Below are positions 32,354-42,996 of a stretch of 64,000 nt of DNA, piece by piece. How positions within the stretch are numbered: the stretch's first letter is position 1; the number at the start of each line of letters is the position of its first letter. Source of the stretch: Evernia prunastri (lineage: Eukaryota; Ascomycota; Lecanoromycetes; Lecanorales; Parmeliaceae); assembly GCA_003184365.1 (NCBI GenBank), contig NKYR01000004.1:310001-374000 (forward strand), given 5' to 3'. A model generated the notes under the pieces. That model made no database searches. It saw only the letters and a program-made list of their open reading frames with translations, and had not been told where the DNA came from. Both the position numbers and the translations under genes were made by a program.

Positions 32354-33030
32354 AGGTAGGCATCTCGATTTCATTCCATTGAGCAACACATGACCAATTC
32401 CAATAGCCCCAAAGCAAAGCAAAACAAAACAATGAGAACATCATTACCGGATCCAATCCAATAAAACCCCCACAACTTCACATTTTCACGTCTATCTACC
32501 CTTGCAGCCCGACTTCGAGAGGGTTTGGACACGATAAGGGGGATAATTGGGATAGTAATCATGTTTTCTCCCCCCCCACTCTAGTCGTAGGAATGAGACC
32601 CTGCGTCTGAACGTCTCGCACAAGATCACTTCGCATGGATACAGACCTTTTGAGTTCGGAGTCGAGTAGGTCTGATTCGAAAATGTGAAATGATATGATG
32701 TAGGTAGGTCATGGTTTGGCTGGGTGAGTGGTGAAGAGGGTTTCGTCCTAGCAAAAGATATCAATTGGGGTACATAACTTATGGATTTGTAAGAATTTGA
32801 TTGCCGCTTGATTGATTCATCCGAGACTCTCCCGGCGCGCGTGAGGTTCCGTCGCCAGACGTCACAGTAATAATGTAAACAATACTTTAGAGTAACTTAA
32901 GCCAAAGGGAAAAAAAAATAGTGCTGCTACCCGATTCCCGATTGTCCAGGCTCTTATCCCATATGGCGTCATGGACTCTCTTCCGTCAGGGTTTTTCTTC
33001 CCTGCTGCTGCAAGGTCGCCCTTCCATAGG

Positions 33031-33040
33031 ATATATATAT
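33031..33040 (+). promoter_or_regulatory. TATA-like element of the ADH gene
   Basis: ATATATATAT lies about 110 bp before the ADH start codon and ahead of a pyrimidine-rich leader. A core promoter role is plausible by position only. Confidence 0.3.
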
Positions 33041-33151
33041 TCGAGGCCGCCTTGAGTGTTCCCACAGAGCCCTCTCACACAATACTTTTACCACAATCCC
33101 CTTCCTCAGCATTACACTTGCAGCCTTTTGACTCATACTATTGGCATCACC

Positions 33152-34232
33152 ATGGGCTCAGTCTCGGAAGGCTTCACCTTCACCGTCTACAAAGGATCCA
33201 AGGATGGCTCCATCGTCGAGTCGAGCACCCACCAGGACGCCCTCCACGGCGATCAGGTTCTCTTGAAGATTACACACAGCGGTCTCTGCGGAACAGACGA
33301 ACACTACCGATCCGCAGACCAAGTCTTGGGGCACGAAGGGGCAGGCATCGTGCAGGATCTGGGCCCGGATGTCCGCGAGTTGAAGAAGTAAATGCGATGC
33401 CTCCTTCTCACATTCATGGCTGACCCCGGGTCTCAACAGAGGTGACCGTGTTGGATTCGGTTACCTTCATGATAGCTGTGGCCGCTGCGAGCAATGTCTG
33501 ACGGGCACGGAAACATTCTGCCCACAACGAGTCATGTACGGCACGGGCGACTTCCACGTTGGTTCCTTTGCCTCACAATCCGTCTGGCGCGAAGCCTACC
33601 TCTTCAAGATACCCGACTCTATACCCAACGAATACGCAGCCCCCTTGATGTGCGCCGGCGCAACGGTCTTCAACGCCCTAGAAATGTACGGTGTGCGGCC
33701 TACCGACCGAGTAGGCATCATCGGCGTTGGTGGCCTGGGACACCTCGCTATCCAATTCGCCGCCAACATGGGTTGTGAGGTGGTGGTCTTTAGTGGTACG
33801 GACAGCAAGAAGGATGAGGCCATGAAGCTGGGCGCTCAGGAGTTTTACGCCATGAAGGGCGTCAAAGGGCCAGAGGGGCTTCCAAAACAACTGAAGCCGA
33901 TCAATCACCTGCTCGTCACCACCAGCGCGAAGCCAGACTATGCTCTGTACTCATCCATACTGGCCCCTGGAGCAACCATCTTCCCGTTGTCGGTCGCGGA
34001 AGGCAATTTTGAGTTCCCGTACATGCCGATGCTGATGACGGGCATTCGCGTGCAGGGCAGCGTTGTGGCGGCGAGGGCGATTCATAATAAGATGTTGGAG
34101 TTTGCGGCGGTCCATAACATCAGGCCGATAATCGAGAAGTTCCCACTGAACAAGGAGGGTGTTGAGAAGGCATTTGAGCATCTCGATGATGGGGAAATGC
34201 GGTATCGGGGTGTTTTGGTTGCGCAGGATTAG
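33152..34232 (+). CDS. Zinc-dependent alcohol dehydrogenase, NADP cinnamyl/ADH6 type
   Basis: Two exons (33152-33387, 33440-34232; 52-nt intron) give 342 residues. Catalytic-zinc ligands are in GLCGTDEHY and GHEGAG, with a third probably in PLMCAGATVF. The structural zinc lobe has four cysteines (CGRCEQCLTGTETFC). The Rossmann loop reads GVGGLGHLAIQFA. The order and length match fungal NADP-dependent medium-chain alcohol dehydrogenases that reduce aldehydes such as cinnamaldehyde. The gene lies between two transporters in the same orientation, so a role in detoxifying or using an imported compound is possible but inferred. It looks intact. Confidence 0.88.
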
Positions 34233-35076
34233 AAGCCCAGCGTCAGATGGACTAGTGCATAGAGCGTTCAACATTGAAAGATATATATTAAATGTTGATA
34301 ATTTATTAAGTTTTCATTGAAGCTTCTGCTTAAGCCTACAGTCCATACGTACCTAGGGTCTTCTATGTAATTTACTTACAAACGATGTCTCGGGGACTCT
34401 TCCCTTACTTCCCGCTGCCCGGAAGTTGGGGCATCCCGACTCCGCCTTCATTCTCGACCACTGGTTCAACCGTTCAAGATGCGTAACTTCTCCAAAGTTT
34501 CGTCAAGGACCTTTTCATTTCGACAACATGACAGCGCCAAGAAAACCCCCCAGCATTCGCTCAACTCTGGTCTTAGCGGAAAAAAGGAATGAAGGATCAA
34601 TAAGCAGCGGACGTGGGCTGAGAAGGAAACCTGGGCAGTGGGATGCAGATCAGACAAGAAGTGTGAGAGAAAGACGAGGGGCAGTAAGGTAAATTGAGGT
34701 AGTCAAAGAAGAGCAATGGTTGCGAAAGTGTGGCGCGGAGGGGGGCATCCGCTGATGCCGATGAAGTCATAGGATCCATGATAGCATCATCAACATGCCA
34801 TTGTTTGCGCCAATCACACCCAAGCGCATGCGGCACACACATGGCATTCTGCATCTTTCCCGTCTTCCTTCTACATTACTATACTCGATATGACAAGGAG
34901 CTGCGAGGGCAACCTGCCTGTGGTACTGTGCCGCATCCACCTTTTGCATCGCCTTCTGCCCTGGCCCTGGCCCTCGTTTGCCCATCACTCCACATAAGAA
35001 CAGCCTGTGTGACCTGACACTCTCAGCTCTGCTTTTGCATCTAAACACTCCAATGCAATAGCCTTACCACCCTAAC
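34233..35076. other. Intergenic, upstream of DHA1 transporter
   Basis: 844 bases with an ATATATATTA stretch near 34280 (ADH 3' end) and otherwise no recognisable element. Confidence 0.5.
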
Positions 35077-36816
35077 ATGGCAAATATCGCTACCAAGGAG
35101 CAGCGCCGAGAAGACCAGCTCGAAAAGGCTCCCTCTCCGGCCGACAGCTCTGATGCCCCTCCAAGCAGCGAGAACCCTCCCACCAACGACAAGGCTAAGC
35201 CTGCCACCACCAGAGAAGATGGCAAGATAGAGATCAAGGAGGAGGATGCACAGGATAAACTTGGATATTCTTTCTCTCCCTTCAGGAAATGGATCATCCT
35301 CACCGTCATCTTCTGGGTCCAAGTCTCCATGAACTTCAACACAAGCATCTACTCCAATGCCGTCGAGCCTCTCACCAAGGCGTTCAAGATATCTGGACAA
35401 GCGGCTAGGGTGGGGCAGATGATATACCTGGTGGCTTATGCTTTCGGATCCGAGCTGTGGGCTCCTTGGAGCGAGGATCTGGGTCGCTGGCCGGTCTTGC
35501 AGCTTTCGCTTTTTCTGGTCAATGTTTGGGAGATACCGTGCGCCTTGGCGCCGAACTACAGCACCATCATCGGCTTCCGCTTTCTCGGTGGGTTGTCCTC
35601 AGCTGGCGGATCCGTGACGTTGGGCTTGATAGCAGACATGTGGGAGGCGGATGACCAACAGTATGCCGTGGCTTTTATCGTACTCTCATCCGTCGGTGGA
35701 TCCGTCGTTGGCCCTATCGTTGGAGCCTTCGTGCAACGTTGGCTGAGCTGGCACTGGAACTTTTGGGTTCAGGTAAAGCTTCTTACATGGTGCATTTATG
35801 AAAGCATCACCCCTCGCAATTTCAACTAGCTACTATGACCCAATCAACATTGCTGACGCTGTCTACAGCTTATCTTCGGCGGCGTTGTCCAGCTAGCCCA
35901 CTTCTTTCTCGTACCGGAAACTCGATCCACCATCATCCTGGACAGAGAAGCCAAGAAAAGACGCAAGGCTACAGGGGAGAACATATGGGGCCCCAACGAG
36001 CTCAAAGAGAACCGCTTCTCAGCCAAAGAGATCCTCGTTACCTGGGCTCGTCCATTCGAAATGTTCGTCCGCGAGCCAATCGTCCTTTGCCTATCTCTCC
36101 TGTCTGGTTTCTCAGACGCACTCATTTTCACCTTCCTCGAATCGTTCCAGCCCGTCTACGAACAATGGAATTTCGGAACGACAGCCATAGGACTCGCCTT
36201 CATCCCTGTTCTGATCGGTTATTTCCTCGCCTGGTTCTCCTTCTTCCCTTTCTTCTCCCGGCACAACCAGATCCGTGCGAGGGATCCGAACGCCCTTCAG
36301 CCCGAAGCCCGTCTATACTGGCTTCTCTACCTCGCTCCCCTCGAAACGATCGGGCTCTTCGGCTTCGCCTGGACCAGCCTGGGACCGGCATACCACGTCC
36401 ACTGGATCGCCCCCATGATCTTCTCCATGCTCATCGGCGCCGCCAACTACGCCATCTACATGGCCACGATCGACTACATGATCGCCTCCTACGGACCCTA
36501 CTCCGCCTCCGCGACCGGCGGCAACGCGCTCGCCCGCGACTTCCTCGCCGGCGTCGCGGCCATGTACGCGACCCCCTTCTACACCGACGTCGGCAACGGG
36601 CACGCCAAGTTCAAGCTCGAGTGGCCGTCGACGGTGCTGGCCTGCCTGGCCATCCTCGTCACGATCCCCATCTACATCTTCTACTGGAAGGGGCCGTATA
36701 TACGGGAGAAGAGCAAATTCGCGCAGACGCTGGCGTCGGACCGGAAGGAGCGCGGGGGCAGGAGGACGGAGAGCGTGGGTGCGAAGGCGGAGGCGGGGCA
36801 TATGGAGGACGCGTGA
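35077..36816 (+). CDS. MFS transporter, DHA1 drug:H+ antiporter type
   Basis: Two exons (35077-35772, 35869-36816) give 547 residues. A hydrophilic N-terminal tail of about 65 residues precedes TM1 (KWIILTVIFWVQVSMNF). Loop 2-3 holds a variant LGRWPV motif, and TM5 has the antiporter-type motif SVGGSVVGPIVGAF. A long central loop (TRSTIILDREAKKRRKATG) separates the two six-helix halves, as in fungal polyamine/drug exporters. The C-terminal tail is basic then acidic. GC content rises strongly in the last exon. The substrate is unknown. Third gene of a co-oriented trio with the sugar transporter and ADH. Confidence 0.88.
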
Positions 36817-39399
36817 AGTTCAATGTGCTGGCTTGGTATATGGTCTTATGCTGCGGTGGGCATGGGTGTCCGATGGACGCTTGCGAATCTAATTTCTTTA
36901 TTTTGTATTTTTCGGCGTTACCTGCTACCTAATACCCACAATGACAATGATAATATTAGCTTTCCAAGAGACTCTTCAGCACTGCGGTTCAAACCAAACC
37001 GAAGCTGGGCTACTCGTCATCTCTGCATCCATTCAAGTCCCCCCCGGTCCCAAACCCATTAGCCCCCCCCTCCTCCCTCTTGCCCCTATCTAAGCCTTTC
37101 ATAAGTTAGCATTGCCGAGCCGAACCTCAATCTGCTCTGCTCCGCTCTGCTCTCCCGCGGCCGCTCATCTTTATCGTTATTTTCATTCGTTTCCATTCGA
37201 CCGACTCTACGACTTTACCTTACATGTAACGAGATGGCGATGATTGGGAAGGGCGAGGGTGATTGCCAGTTCACAGGAGAGGGAAAAGGCAGAGCGGCTT
37301 TTCGTTCGAGTTGGTTCATCCCCATGTTTGGGTCGGAAAGAAAGGTGAGAGGGCTTGGTATGTATAGCGCTGCGGCGAGGGACGCAGGGAGGACGGGGTC
37401 GGTGAGGCCAGGTTGGGTTGGGAAAGGTCAGGGCAGGTCAGATCATGTCGGGGGGCAATATCAGTCGTGCCGCCCATCTGGCAAGAGTGATATAGAGCGG
37501 TGGCCACTTGGCGGTTGGACGTTTGCAGATGGGATTGGAAGCTGGTCTGGGAAGATTTTTCTTTTCGCGCGGTTGATGGTATATACCCTACCTACTCCGT
37601 AGTCCTTTTTTCCCCCTCCCTTCAGGCTTGATTCTCGTATCTGCGCGTAGGCTTTTTCTTGCTTGAGTTGGATTATGAGGTGGAGAGAAGAGAAGTTCGG
37701 TCGTGAAACCCTTCTCCGCTTCGAGGTTGTTCTTGTCGTTGCATTAGTTATTGTACGAAATCCACCCAACGGTGTCTTTTATGGCTGTTCTCGCGAGGGA
37801 GTTCAACCCGGACTTTGATAAGATCTTGCCGAACGAATGGAGGTCTCCGATGGGTTGTTTAAGGATAAGGAGAAAATGAGGCTGGGCCTTTCATTTTGAT
37901 AGGGAATCCCTGTGGCAGGCATGGCGTTGATGGCCGTTGTGGAGTACTCCTCGACAAAACAGAGACGATTGCATCACCGTGAGAGTCCAAACCCTCCACT
38001 CCACCACGGCCTGACTGAGGCCCGTTGGCAGCGTAGCGTAGTTGATGTAGTCCCAATGTCTTTGTTCCGCTTTGCGTCGCCACAGCTGCTTTGCTAGGCT
38101 TCGAGATGATACGATCGTAAACGGCGCGAATCTGACGTGAGCGACCTGAGAGGTAGCGCAGCACCTCTGAGTCGGCTCGGCGTAGAATAATGCGTCAGGG
38201 TCCTAGATCTTCGCATCTTATGCGATCTGTTCGGGCTTACCAGACGTCAAGCAAAGGCAAAAGAAAAAGACCGAAGAAGTACCTGGCAGACCGAATTGCA
38301 GCCAAATGCAAAGGAACCAAAGGTCGGAGCTGGATGCAGTTGGTACCCTGCAATTTATTCCAGTCTGCCCAAGTTCGAGGAGCGTCAGATAGAATGGACC
38401 TCTCTCTGAGATAAAAGGAGTAAAGAATGAACGAAAACCAAGAAGTTTGGGACCAAGATATTCCTTTTATTAAGAATCCAATCTATTCAAGCACCTGTAG
38501 CCATAATTTCGTCACGGGTAACTCAACGTCGATGCCCTTTGACAATCTTAGTAGGCTTCAATGCTGGTGCATTGAAGACAGTGACAGTGACCGTGTACGA
38601 GGAGATAGATCCTGCCTGCAATTTGCCAATGGGAAATAGCTCCTCCCTGCTGATTCCCTGTAACGAGTGACTGACTGTCTTCATGAAAATGCTTCTCACT
38701 TGCCTTCAGGAATCAAGGCTTTGAGGAAGTAGTGCCTTCCCCTCGGCTTCCCCAGAAGAGCAAGAATCACTTTCCGTATTCAAAAAATATAGACGCTCCT
38801 TCTGAATAAAGCAACTGTACGAGCAGCCACCTCAGCACGAAATCCGACGCATTGTCAACCTGTCTGTATGTCAGTAGCAGTACAATTCTGTTGAAGACCT
38901 ACCCAAATGGAAAGAGCATCATTTCGATAGCAGTGCCAAGTTCATATCCTTATGAATTGAGCAACTGTGCAAGAGCAGTCTGTTAGCTTGCCCAACGATA
39001 TTCCCTCAAGCTGACAATCTCTTGTTTACCTTCTCCATCCTTTGTCATTCATCCACCATACACCATCCACGTTCCCACGCTCCTTTCTCCATACCCCGGA
39101 TCGTACACATTGAAAGTACTACCCTTGACCTCTACGCAGCCTCTTTGAAGTGCAACGTTCCCTCCTGACATATCTATTCACAATGCAATGTTGTGACCGG
39201 CAGACTACTATCTCGAGAGACTCAGGACCGTTCAGACATCTGCTAACACGCTACCAGCACAATCAAGTGCAGTAGCAGTCGGTGTGCAAAGTCTGACTAC
39301 ATCATCATTGTCTCTCGCTGACCAGTGCGGTGCTGCAGGCTTACTTCGCAACCATTCCTAACTGCAAGGGAAGAGAGGCTTTGAAAGTGCTCCTGGTAC
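36817..39399. other. Gene-poor 2.6 kb
   Basis: No supported gene. Open frames are short, overlap on both strands and show no domain. G-rich plus-strand stretch around 37240-37460. The block GAGCAACTGT/AAGCAACTGT near 38807 and 38957 repeats weakly with GAGCAG after it, hinting at old duplications leading into the repeat at 39.4 kb. Confidence 0.45.
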
Positions 39400-40085
39400 A
39401 CACAAAGGCCAGTATTCGGTCCCCCGCTCCTCTGACAATGAAGTCGAACTGTTTGTCTGAGCCCTCGCTGGCAATGATGATGAATAAGGTCTCGCACTGA
39501 GTCTTTGGAAAGGCCTGGCTCTAACTCTGCGGAATTTTTAGGCCTCGTCAGCCAAGCCAGATTGCAGGAGGCAGGAAGTCTGAATGAGTTGAAGGCATGC
39601 ATAGGAACATACAAAGGCCAGTATTCGGTCCCCCATATCCGGATCCGTGACGATGATTCTCCTGTCTGAGCCTACACAGTCCCCTGATACTGCAATGATG
39701 ATTTGATGGATCAATCTGAGATTTTGCGGACAAAGAACCTTGTTGCTGGCTCTAACGCTGGGGAATTACTAGGTTTTCTATCATCCTAATCACGCGGCGT
39801 AGGACGTGAAAGGATTTGAGAGCAAGCAAATCGGCATACAGGGACACTTACAAGGCCAGTATTCGGTCCCCCATATCCGGATCCATGATGATAGATCCTT
39901 TGTCTGAGCCTACACCCCCCCCCCTGCAATGATGATTTTGTGTTTCAATCTGAGATTGTGCGGACAAAGAACCTTGTTGCTGACTCTGACTCTGGGGAAT
40001 TTCTAGGTTTTCTATCATCCCAGTCAGGTGGCGTAAAACGTGAGAAGATTTAAGAAAAAGTGGATCGGCATATGTGGATACTCAA
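39400..40085. repeat. Three-copy tandem repeat, about 205-245 bp per unit
   Basis: The block AAGGCCAGTATTCGGTCCCC starts near 39405, 39610 and 39852. Each unit then holds TGTCTGAGCC, GCAATGATGAT and a CTGAG, and units 2 and 3 share AAAGAACCTTGTTGCTG and CTAGGTTTTCTATCATCC. On the minus strand units keep a protein-like track (GGPNTGL preceded by HHC and CRLRQ), but frames are interrupted by stops and by a C10 tract in unit 3. It may be a decayed repeated gene or a repeated non-coding unit. Confidence 0.8.
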
Positions 40086-41195
40086 AAGGTCGGTGATCAT
40101 CAGGTCATTCTCGAGTTTTTCCAGGCAGCAGTAGCCCGCCAACCTGCTCATAGCTGCTCACGCAAGATGCAGATTCTTCACCTTGCGCGCAATACCTCAG
40201 CAGAGACGCAAGGGTATGGCATTGGCAAGACTGCTTTCTGTCCATTCTCGGGCACTTCGTTTGACGCATATAACATTGTACGAGCTAGACTTAAAAAGCG
40301 GAACCGACTTCTTTTGCCAAAGCGTGAATGAAATCGTTGATGGACTTAGATACCTTGAACAGCAGAATGAAAGCCTCTCACGTTAATTTTTGACTCGCCC
40401 ATTCCTGTTGCCTTCGGCCCCGGGGGAGCAACTTGAATTGAGCTTCATGTAGCATTCTGCTTCTTCAGTATTTACCTTCATACAACCCAGCAGCTACGCC
40501 ATCAACTCCTTTTGAGACGGAGTACGGTACGGTCGACCATAAAGTAAACAATTCTCCGGCCGACTATATAGACCAAACTGCCACATTTCATTCATGACGG
40601 GCAGCGAGCGGGCAGTAGAGTAAGTAAGCTCGACCGTGAAAGCACGAAACCCATATCTATCCCAGGACCCCTGCCACCGCTCTACCGCTACCTAACTGTC
40701 TATCTACCGTCACTGGTCTTCCGTTCGGTGCTGCTTTTGGTTTGTCCAAGAGAGCGAAGAGAACGGGAGTCTGGACAGCCGTTTGAGGGTAGGGGAGTTG
40801 AAGTAGGAGTAGGAATAGGAGTAGAAGGGTTGGGTTCGAGACTAAGGGATGGGGATGTGAGAGGGGTGTGCAGGTCTTTTCGGGATAGGGGGAGGAGTAC
40901 GCGGGATATATATACTCTGTGAAGAAGTGGATAGCGTCTTTGCTTGTCTATCTGCAGATTTGTGAATGAATGAATGAATGCTGGAAAAGGATCCGAAAGG
41001 GGTGGAGAAACCTGGAGCAGACGAGAAGCTGCAGATGAGATGGAAGGGGGAAAAGTCTTTGGTTGTATCAGTTCTAATCTACAACTTGGACCTCTGCTTC
41101 CTCTCATTGACGATGCGTCTAAAACCGGGCGTGAGCTCCCTTGCCTCCGTGTGGGAAAAACAGGTAGCTGACCCAAAAAAAAAGAACCAACCTAC
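40086..41195. other. Gene-free 1.1 kb
   Basis: Contains a GTAGGA/GGAATA microsatellite (about 40802-40826) and (GAAT)4 at 40964-40980. A 158-codon minus-strand frame (40700-41176) is Ser/Pro-rich only because of the purine-rich repeat and is not called. Confidence 0.5.
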
Positions 41196-42412
41196 CTACC
41201 TCTCACGCCCAAATTTGCTCGGCCCCGCCGGTTTGTTCCCCAGAATCTCCTCAATCTCCTGCATGTGCTCCGGCGTCAACTTGGCCAGCACGCTCAACGC
41301 CTTGCAGTTGTCGACAATCTGCTCCGGCTTCGTCGCGCCCAAGATGACCGTGCTGACGTTCTCGTTCTTCGCCGCCCACGCGAGGGCGAGCTGTGTGGCC
41401 GAGCCTCCCAGCTTCTCGGCGACCTTGGTCAGTTTCCTGACCTTTTCAATCGTGGCTTTGCCTTCGGGCGACTCGAGTTCTTTGACCTTGCTTTCGAACA
41501 TGCTTTTGTGGTTGTGGAAGCGGGAACCCTCTGGGATGCCGTCGTTGTATTTGCCGGTCAACAGCCCGCTGGCGAGCGGTGACCAGATCGTAGTGCCGTA
41601 CTTGAATTGGTCGAACAGTGGGGCATATTCGACCTCGAAGCGCTCGCGGTGGAGAGCGTTGTACTGCGGCTGCTCAGCGATGGGAGCAATCAGGTTGTAT
41701 TTCTCCGCGATCTGCGTGGCCTCCATAATCTGCACGGCAGACCATTCGCTTGTGCCCCAGTAGTAGGCCAGGTTCAAGTTCCGGATGGCCTGTGTGAAAC
41801 CCTCCACGATCTCCTTCATGGGCGTAGCGTAGTCGGGCCTGTGTGCAAAGACCACATCTACGTATGGCTGCTGCAGTCTTGCCAGCGAGCTCTTCAACCC
41901 TTCAACCACATGTTTCTTGGAGAGACCCCTCGTGTTTGGCTCCTTGCGCCCAGTGCCAAAGAAGACTTTGGTGATAAGGACGTACTCGTCGCGGGGCCAG
42001 GCGAGTTCTTTGAGTGCGGTGCCCATTTCGATTTCACATTGGCCATTGGCGTACACCTATACACTCTGATTAGCCTGCGTTGAGTGAATGCGCTGCCAAG
42101 GTTAGCAGGAGGTACCTCAGCGGTATCGAAGGTATTGACTCCATGATCCCATGCAGCTTGCAGGCATTCCTTCACTATATTTCCCTTCTGTGTGCCGCCG
42201 TAGGTGAGCCAACCACCTGCAAAGACGTTTAGAATTGACAAAAGGAGAAGTAATAAAGGGCATTCGTACCGAGAGAGAAGATTGAGACCTTGAGACCGGT
42301 TGGCCCAAGGTGACGGAAAACCTGAGCCAATTAGAAGTTGAGCGCACAATGAATCTGGGGAGGAATATGATCATACCATATCCTTGGGATCGTATTTGGA
42401 TTCGACAGCCAT
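41196..42412 (-). CDS. Aldo-keto reductase, potassium-channel beta-subunit-like (AKR6 type)
   Basis: Four exons (42377-42412, 42270-42321, 42116-42216, 41196-42056) give 349 residues. The TIM-barrel AKR marks are DTAEVYANGQCEIEMG (Asp and catalytic Tyr), LITKVFFG (Lys) and VVFAHRPDY (His). NADP-binding segments are SPLASGLLTGKY and ILGATKPEQIVDN. MAVESKYDPKDM and VFRHLGPTGLKVSIFSLGGW open the protein as in Kv-beta-type AKRs of fungi. The role in filamentous fungi is poorly known; the fold suggests NADPH-dependent reduction of aldehydes or ketones. The joins keep phase. It heads away from the repeat region and is the first of a run of minus-strand genes. Confidence 0.9.
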
Positions 42413-42996
42413 ATCGATTGAATTATTGGTTTGAACGAGAGATTGAAGGTAGACAACGGTATATAGAGTTATATAGATGTTTGTGGAAGCTGAGAGGCTC
42501 TGAGTGTATTAATACTTAAATATCTAGTGCTCGTGTTGATTTTCGTAAATAGACTACAGTCAATATGACGTACATCGATATGCCGAGATTGCCGAGAATG
42601 CCGGACTGTCAGACTTGTCTCGTCCCATGTCCCTGAGACTCACCCCTATGTAGTATACAGAATTGACAGCTTTGGTGGCTTACTTGAACTCGTACTATCT
42701 TCTATCTTGGGGTAGTCCATTTCGACAAAGTAGACGTATGCTTAAGATAATGACTGCCATAGACTGATGAGAAGAGAAGAAATGCTGGACTGGAAGGCCG
42801 GAGCCCCGACCGAGGTTGCCAGCTTAAGCAGCACATATCCCGCCTTAGAAAACAACAAACTCCGATCTCAGGATTCTGTACCGTAGCGGCCTCCAAATAG
42901 CCTTATCCATCTACGCCGATTGAAGACATAGCAACCCCGCTCAGCCCCAGGAACAAAACCGTATAGCATTGCTGAGCTCGAACTTCCCATACTTTC
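42413..42996. other. Intergenic, AKR promoter
   Basis: 584 bases between the AKR start and the end of the FHA gene. Nothing else recognised. Confidence 0.5.

Larger units (their letters stand above)
32229..33151. other. Intergenic, sugar transporter 3' end and ADH promoter
   Basis: About 920 bases. Holds a GATA/GACA microsatellite and an ATATATATAT tract before the ADH start. No gene seen. Confidence 0.5.

Noticed and set aside
35835..36932. 365-codon Arg-rich plus-strand frame
   Set aside because: Shifted-frame shadow of exon 2 of the DHA1 transporter in GC-rich sequence.
40700..41176. 158-codon Ser/Pro-rich minus-strand frame
   Set aside because: Created by the purine-rich microsatellite on the other strand; no domain or homology seen.
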